Assembly (NCBI GenBank): GCA_029204225.1
Contig: CM055095.1
Location: forward strand, 78,067,488-78,131,487
Direction: 5' to 3'
Length of the DNA: 64,000 nt
Source: Diphasiastrum complanatum
Taxonomy: Eukaryota; Streptophyta; Lycopodiopsida; Lycopodiales; Lycopodiaceae
The notes under the pieces are model-generated. The model did no database searches, was not told the origin of the DNA, and worked only from the letters and a program-made list of their open reading frames with translations. The translations under genes were made by a program, and so were the position numbers. Below are positions 1 to 9,930 of the stretch, one piece after another; the stretch's first letter is position 1; every line of letters begins with the position of its first letter.

Positions 1-235
1 TGCAAAAGTTTAAATAGCATGCAATGTCTTTCTGTATGCATGCAAGCCACATGCAATTAGTGCATGTAACATGCAAAGTGGTTTCTGTGATCTACACATG
101 TCTAGGCAGTTTTATGAGTTGACATGCAGTACATGCAATATCCATGCATGCAATTACACATGTGGATCTTTGGTAGGTGAATTAGCTCAGTTAAGTGGAC
201 TTTCCATGCAATTCCATTGTAGAAATTCGAGTCAT
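1..235 (-). repeat. Inverted LTR fragment of the Copia-1 family
   Basis: This segment is the reverse complement of about 790-1015 inside the Copia-1 LTR, and also matches 6230-6470. Shared stretches include ACATGTCTAGG, the run of CATGCA motifs and AAGTGGACTTTCCATGC. It is cut by the window edge on the left and joins Copia-2 LTR sequence near 235. It is therefore a second, oppositely oriented copy of this LTR family rather than part of the complete element that follows. Confidence 0.85.
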
Positions 236-451
236 CTTTTGGGATTTTCTCTCACTTTGGCTTTTTTCACAAAATGCCAAATGTTTTAAAAGTTAAGAAA
301 ATGACTTTGGTGAAGACCTTTGCATTTTTCGCAGTTTTTGCATTTTTTGCCAGTGACAGTTTACATTCAGAGTTACAGTTTACGTTTGAATCTGCAAATA
401 CACTGTTTACGACCAAAGCCACCAACTTGCATTAATTCATCAACAAGTAAT
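236..451 (+). repeat. Copia-2 5' LTR, first part
   Basis: Aligns with 11475-11703 of the 3' LTR: shared AAGTTAAGAAAATGACTTTG, the TTTTTGCATTTTTTGC runs and TTGCATTAATTCATCA. It stops at the Copia-1 insertion point and resumes at 6636 after one copy of the duplicated target GTAAT. Confidence 0.85.
447..451. repeat. Target-site duplication GTAAT flanking Copia-1
   Basis: GTAAT lies at 447-451 and again at 6636-6640, immediately outside the two Copia-1 LTRs. The uninterrupted Copia-2 3' LTR at about 11695-11705 has a single copy, which is the empty site. This fixes Copia-1 as an insertion into Copia-2. Confidence 0.9.
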
Positions 452-1182
452 TGTGAAGTTTTTAGCATGTGTGAACTTCACCACACACCCTACGAGATCT
501 TACTGAAGTGTTGTGATTGCATAAGATTGATCAAAGAACAGTATGCTTGAAAAATCCAAGGCAAGAGCACAATGGCATACATCTGATGAAAAAAATCTAA
601 CTCTTCACTATGAGAAATGAATGTCAGAAATAATTCTAAGTGTTCAGTATGGGAAAAAGAGGCTGCACTCGGGTAGAGAGAAAAAATCATACATATAAAA
701 CTTGAGTAGAGATAGAATGAGTCCAAAACACCAAAATCTCAATATTCACAATATGGCAAAACATGCCCAGCTTTTTCTACGTGAGAGAGACTCGAATTCC
801 TACAGTGGAGTTGCATGGAAAGTCCACTTAACTGAACTAATTCACCTACCAGAGATACACATGTGTAACTGCATGCATGTATGGTGCATGTACTGCATGT
901 CAACTTATAAAACTACCTAGACATGTGTAGATCACAAAAACTACTTTGCATGTCACATGCACTGATTGCATGTGGCTTGCATGCATACAGTAAGATTTTT
1001 CATGCTATCAAAACATCTGCATGTCATTACAATTGAACCTATCTAACTCAAATCCGAGCTACACTAGAAGGATATGTGCTCAATTCACACTCCTTATATG
1101 TACAACATGAAATCTAGTGGAAATTATCATGGACATGACCCCAAACTCGAGATAAGAAGATAATGTTTTAATAATCTTCACA
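452..1182 (-). repeat. Copia-1 3' LTR
   Basis: 731 bp, direct repeat of 5907-6635, TG...CA ends, polypurine tract adjoining at 1183. It contains a dense cluster of CATGCA-type motifs at 860-1035, shared with the fragment at 1-235. Confidence 0.92.
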
Positions 1183-1195
1183 CTCCTTAAAATTT
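1183..1195 (-). other. Copia-1 polypurine tract
   Basis: On the minus strand this reads AAATTTTAAGGAG immediately before the LTR start TGTGAAG. That is the expected position for plus-strand priming of reverse transcription. Confidence 0.75.
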
Positions 1196-1703
1196 ATGTT
1201 CATATCAACATAGATTTCGAAATTAGGTAGGCCAAGGTTTGACCTCTTCTTCATAAAGACATTCTTGAGTAGAGGCTTGGTGAGAAGATCTGCAACACAA
1301 TTTGAAGATGAAACATGCTCCAATGAGATCTCTCCTCCAATGACTTTTTCTCTTACAAAATGATGAGCCACTTTAATATGCTTGCTCCTTGCATGAAAGA
1401 CTATTATTTGCAAGAGCCTGAGCGGAAATGTTATCATTCTTGATAATTGGTAAATTTTCATCTGCACAACACTTAAGCTCCAAAAGTAGCCTTTTGATCC
1501 ATAAAACCTCCTTTGTTGTGGTTGTAAGAGATTTGTATTCAGCTTCACAAGATGATAAAGAAATAGTTGTCTGTTATTTGACAGCCCAGAAACAGATTTC
1601 CTCCAAGAAATATAGTGTAAGCACTTGTGGATTTTCTATCCAACCTGTCTCCTGCAAAATCTGAATCTGAAAAAGCAATCAAAGTCAGATCTTCTCCTTC
1701 ATA
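1190..1703 (-). pseudogene. Copia-1 RNase H domain, broken
   Basis: Minus-strand continuation of the RT. Around 1690-1600 the translation reads SDSDFAGDRLDRKSTSAYT then FLGGN, the copia RNase H signature. Around 1420-1230 it reads RSKHIKVAHHFVREKV and VADLLTKPL, the usual C-terminal end of copia pol. The two parts are in different frames with stops between about 1450 and 1580, and RT itself ends with a stop at 1704. It would have degraded the RNA of the RNA:DNA hybrid. Not functional as read. Confidence 0.8.
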
Positions 1704-2690
1704 TTATAGTCCATAATCCAAGGTAGAAGATATATACCTCAAGACTCTTTTAGCCAACTTCCAATGATATAACTTTGGATCCTGCATGTGTTGACTCAGC
1801 TTATGAACACAAAAGCTTAGATCAGTCCTAGTCACTGTTAACCAAATAAGTGAGCCAATAAGACTCCTATAAAGAGTGATGTCCTCAAATGATTTTTCAT
1901 CATCTTTAATAGGAACTTTTACAGTGTGCTCCATAGGTGTATCTATGCCTTTACAGTTCTCCATATGAAATTTTTTGAGCATGAAAAGTGCATATCTACT
2001 TTGGCTTATAAATGTATGACCTTTCCAAAAATCTATTTCAAGGCCTAGAATATAGTGAAGAACTCCTAAGTCCTGCATTTTAAACTCAGTACCAAGTGCA
2101 TGCTTAGTTTCTTCAACTAACTTCTCACTATTTTCACAAAGAATGATATCATCTACATAGATGAGAAGAATAACTACAAAGTTATCTACAAACTTATAAT
2201 ACAGAGAAGGGTCATATTCACTTAGACAAAATCCGAGTGATATGAGATAACAATTGAGCCTTGCATACCAAGACCTTGGTGCCTGTTTCAGTTCATACAG
2301 ACTTTTGAGCAAAAGACAAACTTTTGATTTATCACCTTCCTTCACAAAACCTGGAGGTTGCTCCATATAAATCTCCTCCTCAGGGTAACAATTGAGAAAT
2401 GCATTACAAACATCAAACTGGAACATACTCCAGTTGTGAAAACATGCAAGAGAGATGAGTATTTGCATTGTTACCATCTTTGCAACTGGTGCAAAGGTAT
2501 CTTCATAATCAAGACCTTTAATATGAGAGTAGCCTTTAGCACAAAGTCTTGCTTTATACTTATTGATAGATCCATCATGATTATACTTGATTCTGAATAC
2601 CAACTTACATTCGATCACATGCATGTTGTTTGGTGGCTCCACAAGCTCCCATGTGTTGTTTGACATCAAGGCTTCAAATTCTTCGGTCAT
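1704..2690 (-). CDS. Copia-1 reverse transcriptase domain
   Basis: An open stretch of 328 codons with the whole copia RT domain (RVT_2 type). The N-terminal part has NTWELVEPP and KYKARLCAKGY; the middle has QFDVCNAFLN and MEQPPGFV; LYELKQAPRSWY follows; the catalytic YVDDIIL box is intact at about residues 175-185; then the C-terminal LGLEI and YRSLIGSLIWLT blocks. In the family this domain follows integrase in one polyprotein and copies element RNA into DNA in virus-like particles. Here integrase upstream is in other frames and a stop precedes RNase H, so this is an open remnant of pol rather than a gene with its own start. It is the longest open copia domain in the window. Confidence 0.88.
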   Translation of the reverse strand: MTEEFEALMSNNTWELVEPPNNMHVIECKLVFRIKYNHDGSINKYKARLCAKGYSHIKGLDYEDTFAPVAKMVTMQILISLACFHNWSMFQFDVCNAFLNCYPEEEIYMEQPPGFVKEGDKSKVCLLLKSLYELKQAPRSWYARLNCYLISLGFCLSEYDPSLYYKFVDNFVVILLIYVDDIILCENSEKLVEETKHALGTEFKMQDLGVLHYILGLEIDFWKGHTFISQSRYALFMLKKFHMENCKGIDTPMEHTVKVPIKDDEKSFEDITLYRSLIGSLIWLTVTRTDLSFCVHKLSQHMQDPKLYHWKLAKRVLRYISSTLDYGL

Positions 2691-3700
2691 TGCTTCAACC
2701 CACTTCTTGGATTGAAAAGCTTCCTAGACATTCTTAGGCTCTTCATCTGATATAAAAAGTGCATGATAGGAAGTTTCACCTTCCACTTGCCTTCCTTATT
2801 CATCATATGTGAGCCTCCTGGGCTCAGATCTTGCTCATGTAGACCTTCTTGGTGTGATAGCTTGAATCTGCTCCTCCTCAAGCCTCGGCCTCACCTCTTC
2901 TTGAACAGCATCATGGTTGATGATTGATCTTGCATGAGTCTCTTTGATCTGAACATCATTCAAGTTAAATTTCTGATCTTCATGGAAGACCACGTCTCTA
3001 CTAACAACATTTTTGTCAGTAGAGGGCAAATAAATCTTGTATGTTTTTTTAGTAGATGCATAACCTACAAAAATTCCACTGCACTAGGATCTTCCTTCTT
3101 CCTAGTTTCTATAGGTACATGCACAAAGCATACACAACCAAAAATCCTAAGATGATCTACCTTAGGCTTTTTCTTATACAACATCTCAAATGGTGTCTTT
3201 CCTCCTCTTGCAAGATTTGGAAGCCTATTACAAAGATAGTTTGCACATGCAACTGCCTCTCCCCAAAATTCTTTAGATAGAGAAGCTTCCAGCCTAATGG
3301 CTTTTGCACATTCACACAAAGTTCTATTTTTTCTCTCAGCAACTCCATTTTGTTGAGGAGTATATGAACAAAAAAACTCTCTTTGAATACCCTCTCTCTC
3401 ACAAAAGTCTTTAAACCTATTGGAAGTGTATTCCCCTCCACTATCACTTCTTAAAGCTTTTATCTTGAAAGGAAACTGCTTCTCTACATAAGCTTTAAAA
3501 GTAAGAAACACATCATAAACCATGGCTTTTGAAGACAGCATATAGATCCAAGAATGTTTTGTATAATCATCTACAAAAGAGACAAAGTAGTTGGCTCCTC
3601 CTTTCCTCTTAATTGATGAGAAATGAATGTCTGAGTGTACAAGTTCAAATGGTTGCTTTGTCTTGATACTTGATCTAGGAAAAGGCCTTCTGTGTGACAA
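2691..3700 (-). pseudogene. Copia-1 integrase core and C-terminal region
   Basis: From 3700 to 3065 one frame is open for 211 codons and matches the copia integrase core. It shows FELVHSDIHF (first Asp), YFVSFVDDYTKHSWIY, LRSDSGGEYTS (second Asp), QNGVAERKNRTL (catalytic Glu), then CANYLCNRLP, KTPFEMLYKKKP and LRIFGCVCFVHVP. The C-terminal portion continues in other frames (3029-2835 and 2881-2687) with residues such as DVVFHEDQKF, so at least two frameshifts lie between core and RT. The DDE triad is visible, but the polyprotein is interrupted. Confidence 0.85.
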
Positions 3701-3890
3701 GGTAGAAGCTCCTTTGACAGTGTCTTTGGTAGACCAACAACTTTTCCTTCTTTGACCATAGATTGCATGCCTTTGAAATTGGGATGACCCAATCTCTTAT
3801 GCCATAGATCCTCCTATAGAACCTTGGTCTCATAAGCAATATCTGAAATGTTAGCACTCTACCTAGAATCTAGTTTGTACAACTTACCAA
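3571..3890 (-). pseudogene. Copia-1 GAG-pre-integrase zinc-binding region
   Basis: Reads RIYGIRDWVIPISK in one frame and MGHPNFKGMQSMVKEGKVV in another. Together these are a frameshifted version of the LWHKRLGHPN..M motif that precedes integrase in copia pol. It overlaps the start of the core in a different frame. Several stops. Confidence 0.7.
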
Positions 3891-4097
3891 TTCTAGATCC
3901 TCTAGCAATAACTTCATTTTCTCTTGAGATTATACACTTGTCAACTTGAAACTTGACATCCAATCCACTATCAAACAACTGTCCTACACTAATGAGATTC
4001 TTAGCCAATTTAGGTCCATACAATACATCATGTAAGCAAAAAGATTTTGATGATGATGCATGTAATGGAACACTACCTATTCCTTCAATTCTACACT

Positions 4098-4397
4098 CTA
4101 CATCATTAGCAATATAGATTGACCTTTTGCACCTAAATATGGCATGAGATTAGTGAAAGAATTCCTAGAACTAGACATGTGGGAACTAGCCCCACTACCT
4201 ATCCACCAGACTTCTTCATTCTTAAAAGGGAAAGATGAAAAAGTAGACATCATTAATGAATCCTCTCTTTCACTCTCTACACCCTCACACTCATCCTCAT
4301 TAGTAAGGTTAGCTTGCTTAGATTGGTTCTTCTTCTTGAAACAGTTTGATGCATAATGTCCTTTCTTTCCACAGAAAAAACACTTGATCTTTGACAA
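4098..4397 (-). pseudogene. Copia-1 zinc knuckle and protease, active site mutated
   Basis: A 99-codon frame beginning MSKIKCFFCGKKGHYASNC, a complete CX2CX4HX4C nucleocapsid knuckle. A lysine/glutamate-rich linker follows, then the protease start VWWIGSGASSHM. In copia proteases this position is normally DSGAS(S/T)HM. Here the catalytic Asp is Gly, so the protease could not act even if expressed. The frame closes soon after the motif. Gag upstream is in another frame. Confidence 0.85.
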
Positions 4398-5128
4398 CTT
4401 CTTCTTGCACTGGATGTTGCACCTTGTGAGGACTGATCCTCACCACCTTCTTTGGCTTTGTCCTTCTTGAAGTATTGTTGTCCTTTGCCCTTGCCTCTTG
4501 ACTTGTCTCTGATGAAGAGTGCTTTGTCATCTCCACCATCTTTCAATGAAAGTCTGTTGATCCTCAGCATCTTGTTCTCTTGCCTGCTTTCTTTAGCAAT
4601 GAGAACACCTTGCAGTGTCTCCAAGGATGGAAGATTCTCTTTGACAGCATAAGTCTACACAATATTGTCATACTCATCTCTAAGTTCATTTAGGACTACT
4701 TGAACAAGTTCACTATTCTTAAGAGCATCACTAATACTAGCTAACTCTTGATGAAGATCCTTAACTCTCATGACAGATGATGAAGCACTCTCATCTACTC
4801 TCTGATAACTTAGAAATATTTGGTTTCTAAGTGTAAGCAATCTAGAAGTATTTTTGATTTCATAGATTGTTTTTAGAGTATCCCAAGCTTTTTTGGCAGT
4901 GGTGCATGTACTGATCTCTCTTAACACTTCATTGGTAACATTCATTTTCATAAAATGAAGGGCAATTCTGGTTCTTTTGTGAAATGCTGCAGCTTCATTA
5001 GGTGCAACAGGATCTGCTTCAGCTCCACTAACAATATCCATTACATCATGTGGAATCAACAATGATTCCATTCTGATCGATGTTAATCTCTCACTGTGCT
5101 CTAAAAGGTGTGAACCAGATGAAGACAT
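4318..5128 (-). pseudogene. Copia-1 gag
   Basis: Starts MSSSGSHLLEHSERLTSIRM at 5128 and runs 157 codons to a stop at 4655. Residues such as MESLLIPHDVMDIV, AAKKAWDTLK-type spacing (TAKKAWDTLKTIYE) and NELRDEYDNIV are those of the copia UBN2/gag capsid region. After the stop, 4624-4318 continues with a basic linker (SRGKGKGQQYFKKDKAKEGG) leading to the knuckle at 4397. The ATG at 5128 follows a 766-nt leader after the primer site. One in-frame stop near 4655 and a frame change near 4400 separate capsid from nucleocapsid. Confidence 0.82.
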
Positions 5129-5894
5129 CTTCTTGGTGAGAAATTCTAGTAATGATAAAAAAAAAATGGAGCTGAAAGGATGTTGCTTGCTATCTCAATC
5201 TAGGATCTAACATAGATGTTGAACCACCCTATGAGATATAGCAACAGATGTGAGAACAAATTCTCAATATAGAAAATCAATCTATCTTGAATTTGGATCT
5301 TGCTTCAGTCACAAAAGAAGAAGCACATGCAAGCAAGAAGTCTATTTCTCCCACGAGTTTCAATGTACTGAAAAACTCTCTAGGAACTTACTTTCAACTC
5401 AAACACAGTAATATGTGTGAAATGAAAAGTCTAAGACCTCAGAACACTCACTTCTATCCAATCCTACTTGATTGACAATGAAAATTGATGAAATTGGTGA
5501 AAAAGATAGATGTGTGCTCACTTTGGCATATCCCACGAGTTGAGTACCCTCTCAAACTCTCTGCTTGACTAAAAATCTTCTAAAAATAGATCAAATTGAT
5601 TTAGAAACGAGAGCAACACATTCTACTCTTCAATACCTATCCAACAAGCTATAGAGCATCAAATTTGGATCATTCCTTGAGAAGTAGCAATCATTAATGA
5701 GGGCTGATTTCACACGTGTGAGCAATCGATCTGTACAGAGCTCCGCTGGATCAGATCAGCCTTGATTTGATCCACTTATGATCCACAGATTGCTTGTTTC
5801 TCAACGAGTTTGAATCCTTCTCCAAAATCTGAGTTCCTGCAAGCATAAACACTGATGATCTGATGTATACACCCTCACCTCTTCAAAGCATGAA
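5129..5894 (-). other. Copia-1 5' leader
   Basis: Untranslated region between primer site and gag start, with no supported gene. It contains a perfect 10-bp palindrome CACACGTGTG at 5711-5720, the first of six in the window. Confidence 0.6.
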
Positions 5895-5906
5895 GCTCTG
5901 ATACCA
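5895..5906 (-). other. Copia-1 primer binding site (initiator-Met tRNA)
   Basis: The minus strand reads TGGTATCAGAGC directly after the LTR end. This is the sequence complementary to the 3' end of plant initiator-Met tRNA and typical of copia elements. Confidence 0.92.
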
Positions 5907-6635
5907 TGTGAAGTTTTTAGCACGTGTGAACTTCAGCACACACCCTACAGAATCTTACTGAGGTGTTTTGATTGCACAAGATTGTTCAAAGAACAGTAGG
6001 ATTGAAAAATCTAAGGCAAGAGCACAATGACATACATCTGATGAAAAAATCTAACTCTTCACTATGAGAAATGAATGTCAGAAATAATTCTACGTGTTCA
6101 ATATGGGAAAAAGAGGCTGCTCTCAGGTAGAGAGAGAAAATTATACATAGAAACTCGGGTAGAGAGAGAATGAGTTTAAAACACCAAAATTTCAATATTC
6201 ACAATATGGCAAAACATGCCCAGCTTTCCCTACATGAGAGAGACTCGAATTCCTAGAGTGGAGTTGCATGGAAAGTCCACTTAACTGAACTAATTCACCT
6301 ACCAGAGATCCACATGTGTAAATGCATGCATGTATGGTGCATGTACTGCATGTCAACTCATAAAATTGCCTAGACATGTGTAGATCACATAAACTACTTT
6401 GCATGTCACATGCACTGATTGCATGTGGCTTGCATGCATACAATAAGACTTTGCATTCTATCAAAACATCTGCATGTCATTACAATTGAACCTATCTAAC
6501 TCAAATCCGAGCTACACTAGAAGAATATGTGCTCAATTCACACTCCTTATATGTACAACATGAAATCTAGTGGAAATTATCATAGACATTATCCCAAACT
6601 TGAGATAGGAAGATAATATTTTAATAATCTTCATA
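5907..6635 (-). repeat. Copia-1 5' LTR
   Basis: 729 bp, direct repeat of 452-1182. The primer site adjoins on the left and the second GTAAT at 6636-6640 on the right. CATGCA-type motifs recur at about 6310-6480. Confidence 0.92.
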
Positions 6636-6640
6636 GTAAT

Positions 6641-7330
6641 TTCTAAGAAGTCCTAACTAAATGGATGCCAGCACATCACAACCAACTGGATGACGCTTTT
6701 GACGACCTAATTGCTTGGTATAAATAGTTGTTCATATTCTTACATTTAAAAGTTGAAACAATGCGATCAAGAAATCAGCAAGTATTGAATAGTTAGCTCT
6801 CTCTCAAGCCTGCGAGCTTGGACACTCTTGAGCATTCTAGCTCAGTTCTTTAGAGCTGATTAGAGATTGCTATTGCACTTATTGTTTATCATCATTGCGC
6901 TCAATTCAGATTTATTTTAGCCACTCAGAGATAGCTTAGAGTACGTGGCTTCAATTCGCAACTTGTTGTACTCATTTACTTCTGATTCATTTTCATACTG
7001 AATCAATACTATCTTCTTATTACGTTTAGGTCCGTCTCAAAATGTATGTATTTTTGTAGTTCTTCGCGACTAATTATTTGTCTGATAATTCAAAGCATTA
7101 ATGTTTGGTTACGTAATCACTGTAGTACTGATGATTTCAAAGTTAGTTACTATAAGTTCGAACGTGATTTCTATCACTATTATTTTGTTCAAAATTGATA
7201 GACGTAGTCATGCATAGAGAAAGAGAAAGATAGTTTATTCCATTGCGCACAATAAGTTTTCTTTCTTGTCGTTTGAATTCTTTTTATTCGAATCTTATTC
7301 GACCTATCTTTCATACACCTCTTTCCAACA
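6641..7330 (+). repeat. Copia-2 5' LTR, second part, with TATA box
   Basis: Resumes the LTR after Copia-1 and ends CCAACA at 7330, directly before the primer site. A TATA-like GGTATAAATAG lies at about 6717-6727. It matches 11704-11825 and 12536-12891 of the 3' LTR. The stretch of about 190 bp at 6776-6965 is absent from the 3' LTR, where other DNA is found. Confidence 0.88.
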
Positions 7331-7342
7331 TGGTATCAGAGC
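7331..7342 (+). other. Copia-2 primer binding site
   Basis: TGGTATCAGAGC abuts the LTR end; complementary to the initiator-Met tRNA 3' end. Confidence 0.92.
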
Positions 7343-7519
7343 ATTGATTCTTCAAGGCCTAATACTATATCAGAGCGCAAGCTCTTATACTTGATATCTT
7401 TCATGATAACAAATTATTCTTCAGTTTGAATCAATTTGTTTCGGTATTAGAGAATTGATTTCCATAGCATTGTATCTTTCTCTTAACGACAATCAAATTA
7501 TCAACAATCTAAAGTTCCA

Positions 7520-8340
7520 GATGGATTCTCAAAGTAAAGTCGGTTTTATCGTAGACAAGCTGAATGGATCAAATTATCATTTATGGAAATTTAAGATGAA
7601 GATCTTGCTAATCATCACTGAGTTGTGAGATGTTGTTATAGGTATCGAAGTGAAACCCGAAGATGACACATATGACTCAAAATGAAAGTCAAAGGATGGT
7701 AAAGCTTTCGCGCTTATTATATTCAATATATCATATACTCAAATTGGCCACAAACCTTTGAAAGAAGTTTGGGACATCCTAAGCTCACTATATGATGTGA
7801 GAGACGTAGTACCAAGTTACATCTTCGAAGAAAATTTTTCACACTCAAGATGTCGAACAATTATTCTCTTCAGAATCATTTAACCAATTTAAGACTTTCT
7901 TGCAACAGATGGCCATTGTGGATCAGTCATAGATGATCAAGACACAATTATGACATTGCTTTCAAGCCTACCCTCTACAAATGAGAACTGGGTGATGATC
8001 ATCACGACACACTTAGATTTAGCTCTTACCAGAGTTATCACTATGTTGCTATAATAAGATAATTGAAGAAGTCAAGACACTTCGTCTACCTCTTTGTCTG
8101 ATGCTCTATATGTCAACAAGGGCTCGAAACGACAGAAGCAGAAAAGCTCTAAATAGTTTGCATCGAATCGAAAATAGACTCAAAGTCAAGAACAATCATC
8201 GAATTCAAATTCATCAAAGAAGAAGATGTTTTGCAGGTTTGCAAGTGCAATAGCCATGAGATCCAATATTGCTGAATTCTCAAAGCAAAGAATGTAGCCA
8301 AAGCAATTTGATCAACAAGTAAATATAGTTACAACATCTC
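7520..8340 (+). pseudogene. Copia-2 gag
   Basis: Begins MDSQSKVGFIVDKLNGSNY then WKFKMKILLI, the start of a UBN2-type copia capsid protein. An in-frame stop follows after about 36 residues (TEL*). Later fragments LKEVWDILSSLYDV and LLSSLPSTNENWVMI are recognisable in shifted frames. A nucleocapsid knuckle would be expected around 8220-8270; only a broken KMFCRFASAIA-like stretch is seen. Dead copy. Confidence 0.75.
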
Positions 8341-8351
8341 CTAAAGTCGAA

Positions 8352-8732
8352 ATGGATGAAGGGGCTTTTATGGTCAAAGGCAAATACGTGAATTCGGATG
8401 ATTCGTGGTTTCTGGATTCTGGAGCTACTCAACATATGACCAATCATCGTGAGATTTTCCATTCCTATACGCCTTACAGCACAAAAAAGTATGTTCATCT
8501 TGGTGACGATAGTACTCACACTATCGAAGGTGATGGTACTGTAAGATTACGGTTCCAACATTATCAATTCAAATTATTGTCAAAAGTCTTGTATATTCCT
8601 AGACTCTCTACAAATCTGTTATCAATAAGTAGAATTACAAATTTAGGTCATAAGGTGGAGTTTGAGTCTGATCAATGCAGAATTATTAGTAGGAGTAATA
8701 AGATCCTTGCACTTAGCAAGAGGCATGGATAA
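8352..8732 (+). pseudogene. Copia-2 protease domain
   Basis: A 126-codon open stretch whose start MDEGAFMVKGKYVNSDDSWF leads into the active-site motif LDSGATQHM. The copia aspartic-protease DSGA motif is intact here, unlike in Copia-1. Downstream features include YVHLGDDST, VLYIPRLSTNLLSISRI and KVEFESDQCRI, all standard for this domain and its junction to pre-integrase. In the family it is released from a polyprotein and acts as a dimer. A stop at 8730 and breaks on both sides make it a remnant. Confidence 0.85.
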
Positions 8733-8741
8733 TTATATAGA

Positions 8742-9830
8742 TTGGCACATTGTTATTCTAATTCTAGTCAAGCCTTGAAATCCTCTGTTCTTGTCAATAA
8801 AGCATTACTATGGCATCATCGCTTCGGACACTTGAATTATGCATATGTATCGAACATGTCCAGACAATCTCTTTTGTACTTGATCTCGACTATCCTTCTG
8901 GAAAAGTCGATCTCCCTATCTGCCATAGCTGCATCCTTGGAAAGCAGACTAGGATTCCTTTAGATCGAGTCATAGGCATGCAACAAAAGGTTTGTTAGAT
9001 GTTGTTCATTAAGGTATATGTGGTGGTATGCAAACTCCCTCATTGCTAGATGCAAAGTATTACATTACTTTTATTGACGAATTCTCTGGAAGAACAACTG
9101 TTTACTTCATCAAGCAGAAATCAGAAGCTTTCATCAAGTTCAAACAATTCAAAAGGCATGCAAAAAATGAAACTGGTAAAAGAATCAAAGCATTGAGGTC
9201 CAACAAGGGAGGAGAATACATCTCCACTGATTTCAATGAGTACTGCCTCAACAACGACATTGAGCAACAATATATTACCTCCTATTCACCTCAGTCAAAT
9301 GGTCTTTCTGAGAGAAAGAACAAAACCTTAATCGAATCGGCAAAGTGCATGTTATCACATGAGACACCTCCAAAGTCCTTCTAGGCTGAAGCTGTTTCAA
9401 CATTGACCTATATTCTAAACAGATGTCCTACTAAAGTCTCAGTGGACATGTACCAAACCTCCTTTATCGAATTTAAATTTTTTTGGATGTACTCCTTATG
9501 CACAGATTCCTCATTATCTCAGGAAGAAACTCGACTTCCAGAGTATCAAATGTATTTTCATCAGCTACACTACTTCAAATCAAGCCTACAAGTTGTTCGA
9601 TCCTATCGAGTCGAAGATATTCACTAGCCGGGATGTCATCTTCATCAAAGATCAGTTTATTGACCTCAAAGGAAAAGGCAAAGCCCATGTAGCCGATTTG
9701 TCTGACTCATCTGACATATTGGACTTCGAGGTTCCTCAGTCGACTATTCTCATTGAAGGTCCAAGCTCATCTACTTTCGACAAACAACATATTAACGGTG
9801 AATCCGAAGAAGATGATGTCGCAATTTAGC
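8742..9830 (+). pseudogene. Copia-2 pre-integrase and integrase
   Basis: Pre-integrase: LLWHHRFGHLNYAYV then, after a frame change, PICHSCILGKQTRIPL. Core: YYITFIDEFSGRTTVYFI (8990-9110), IKALRSNKGGEYISTDF, YSPQSNGLSERKNKTLIESA. Canonical RSDxGGEY is RSNKGGEY here, so the second catalytic Asp is Asn. A stop at about 9383 (KSF*AEAVSTLTYILNRC) interrupts the end of the core. The C-terminal part (FTSRDVIFIKDQFIDLKGKG, 9610-9680) continues in another frame. At least three frameshifts and one altered catalytic residue. Confidence 0.85.
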
Positions 9831-9930
9831 AACTATAGTGTGATGCATATAATCATGTTCCTCCATTTCTAAGAAGATCATCAAGGACTAGCAGACCACT
9901 TGTGAGATATATTGACGGGTCTATACCCTA

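Larger units (their letters stand above)
452..6635 (-). mobile_element. Copia-1: nested Ty1/copia retrotransposon
   Basis: A complete but decayed minus-strand copia element of 6.2 kb. LTRs are 452-1182 and 5907-6635, about 94-95% identical by eye. They are bounded by the 7-bp inverted termini TGTGAAG/CTTCACA, with the last CA of the right copy now TA. The initiator-Met primer site lies next to the right LTR. Reading leftward the order is gag (5128 to about 4320), zinc knuckle and protease (4397-4098), pre-integrase and integrase (3890 to about 2835), RT (2690-1704), RNase H, then the polypurine tract at 1195-1183. GTAAT is duplicated on both sides. RT is open, but gag, protease, integrase and RNase H carry breaks. 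Confidence 0.93.
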
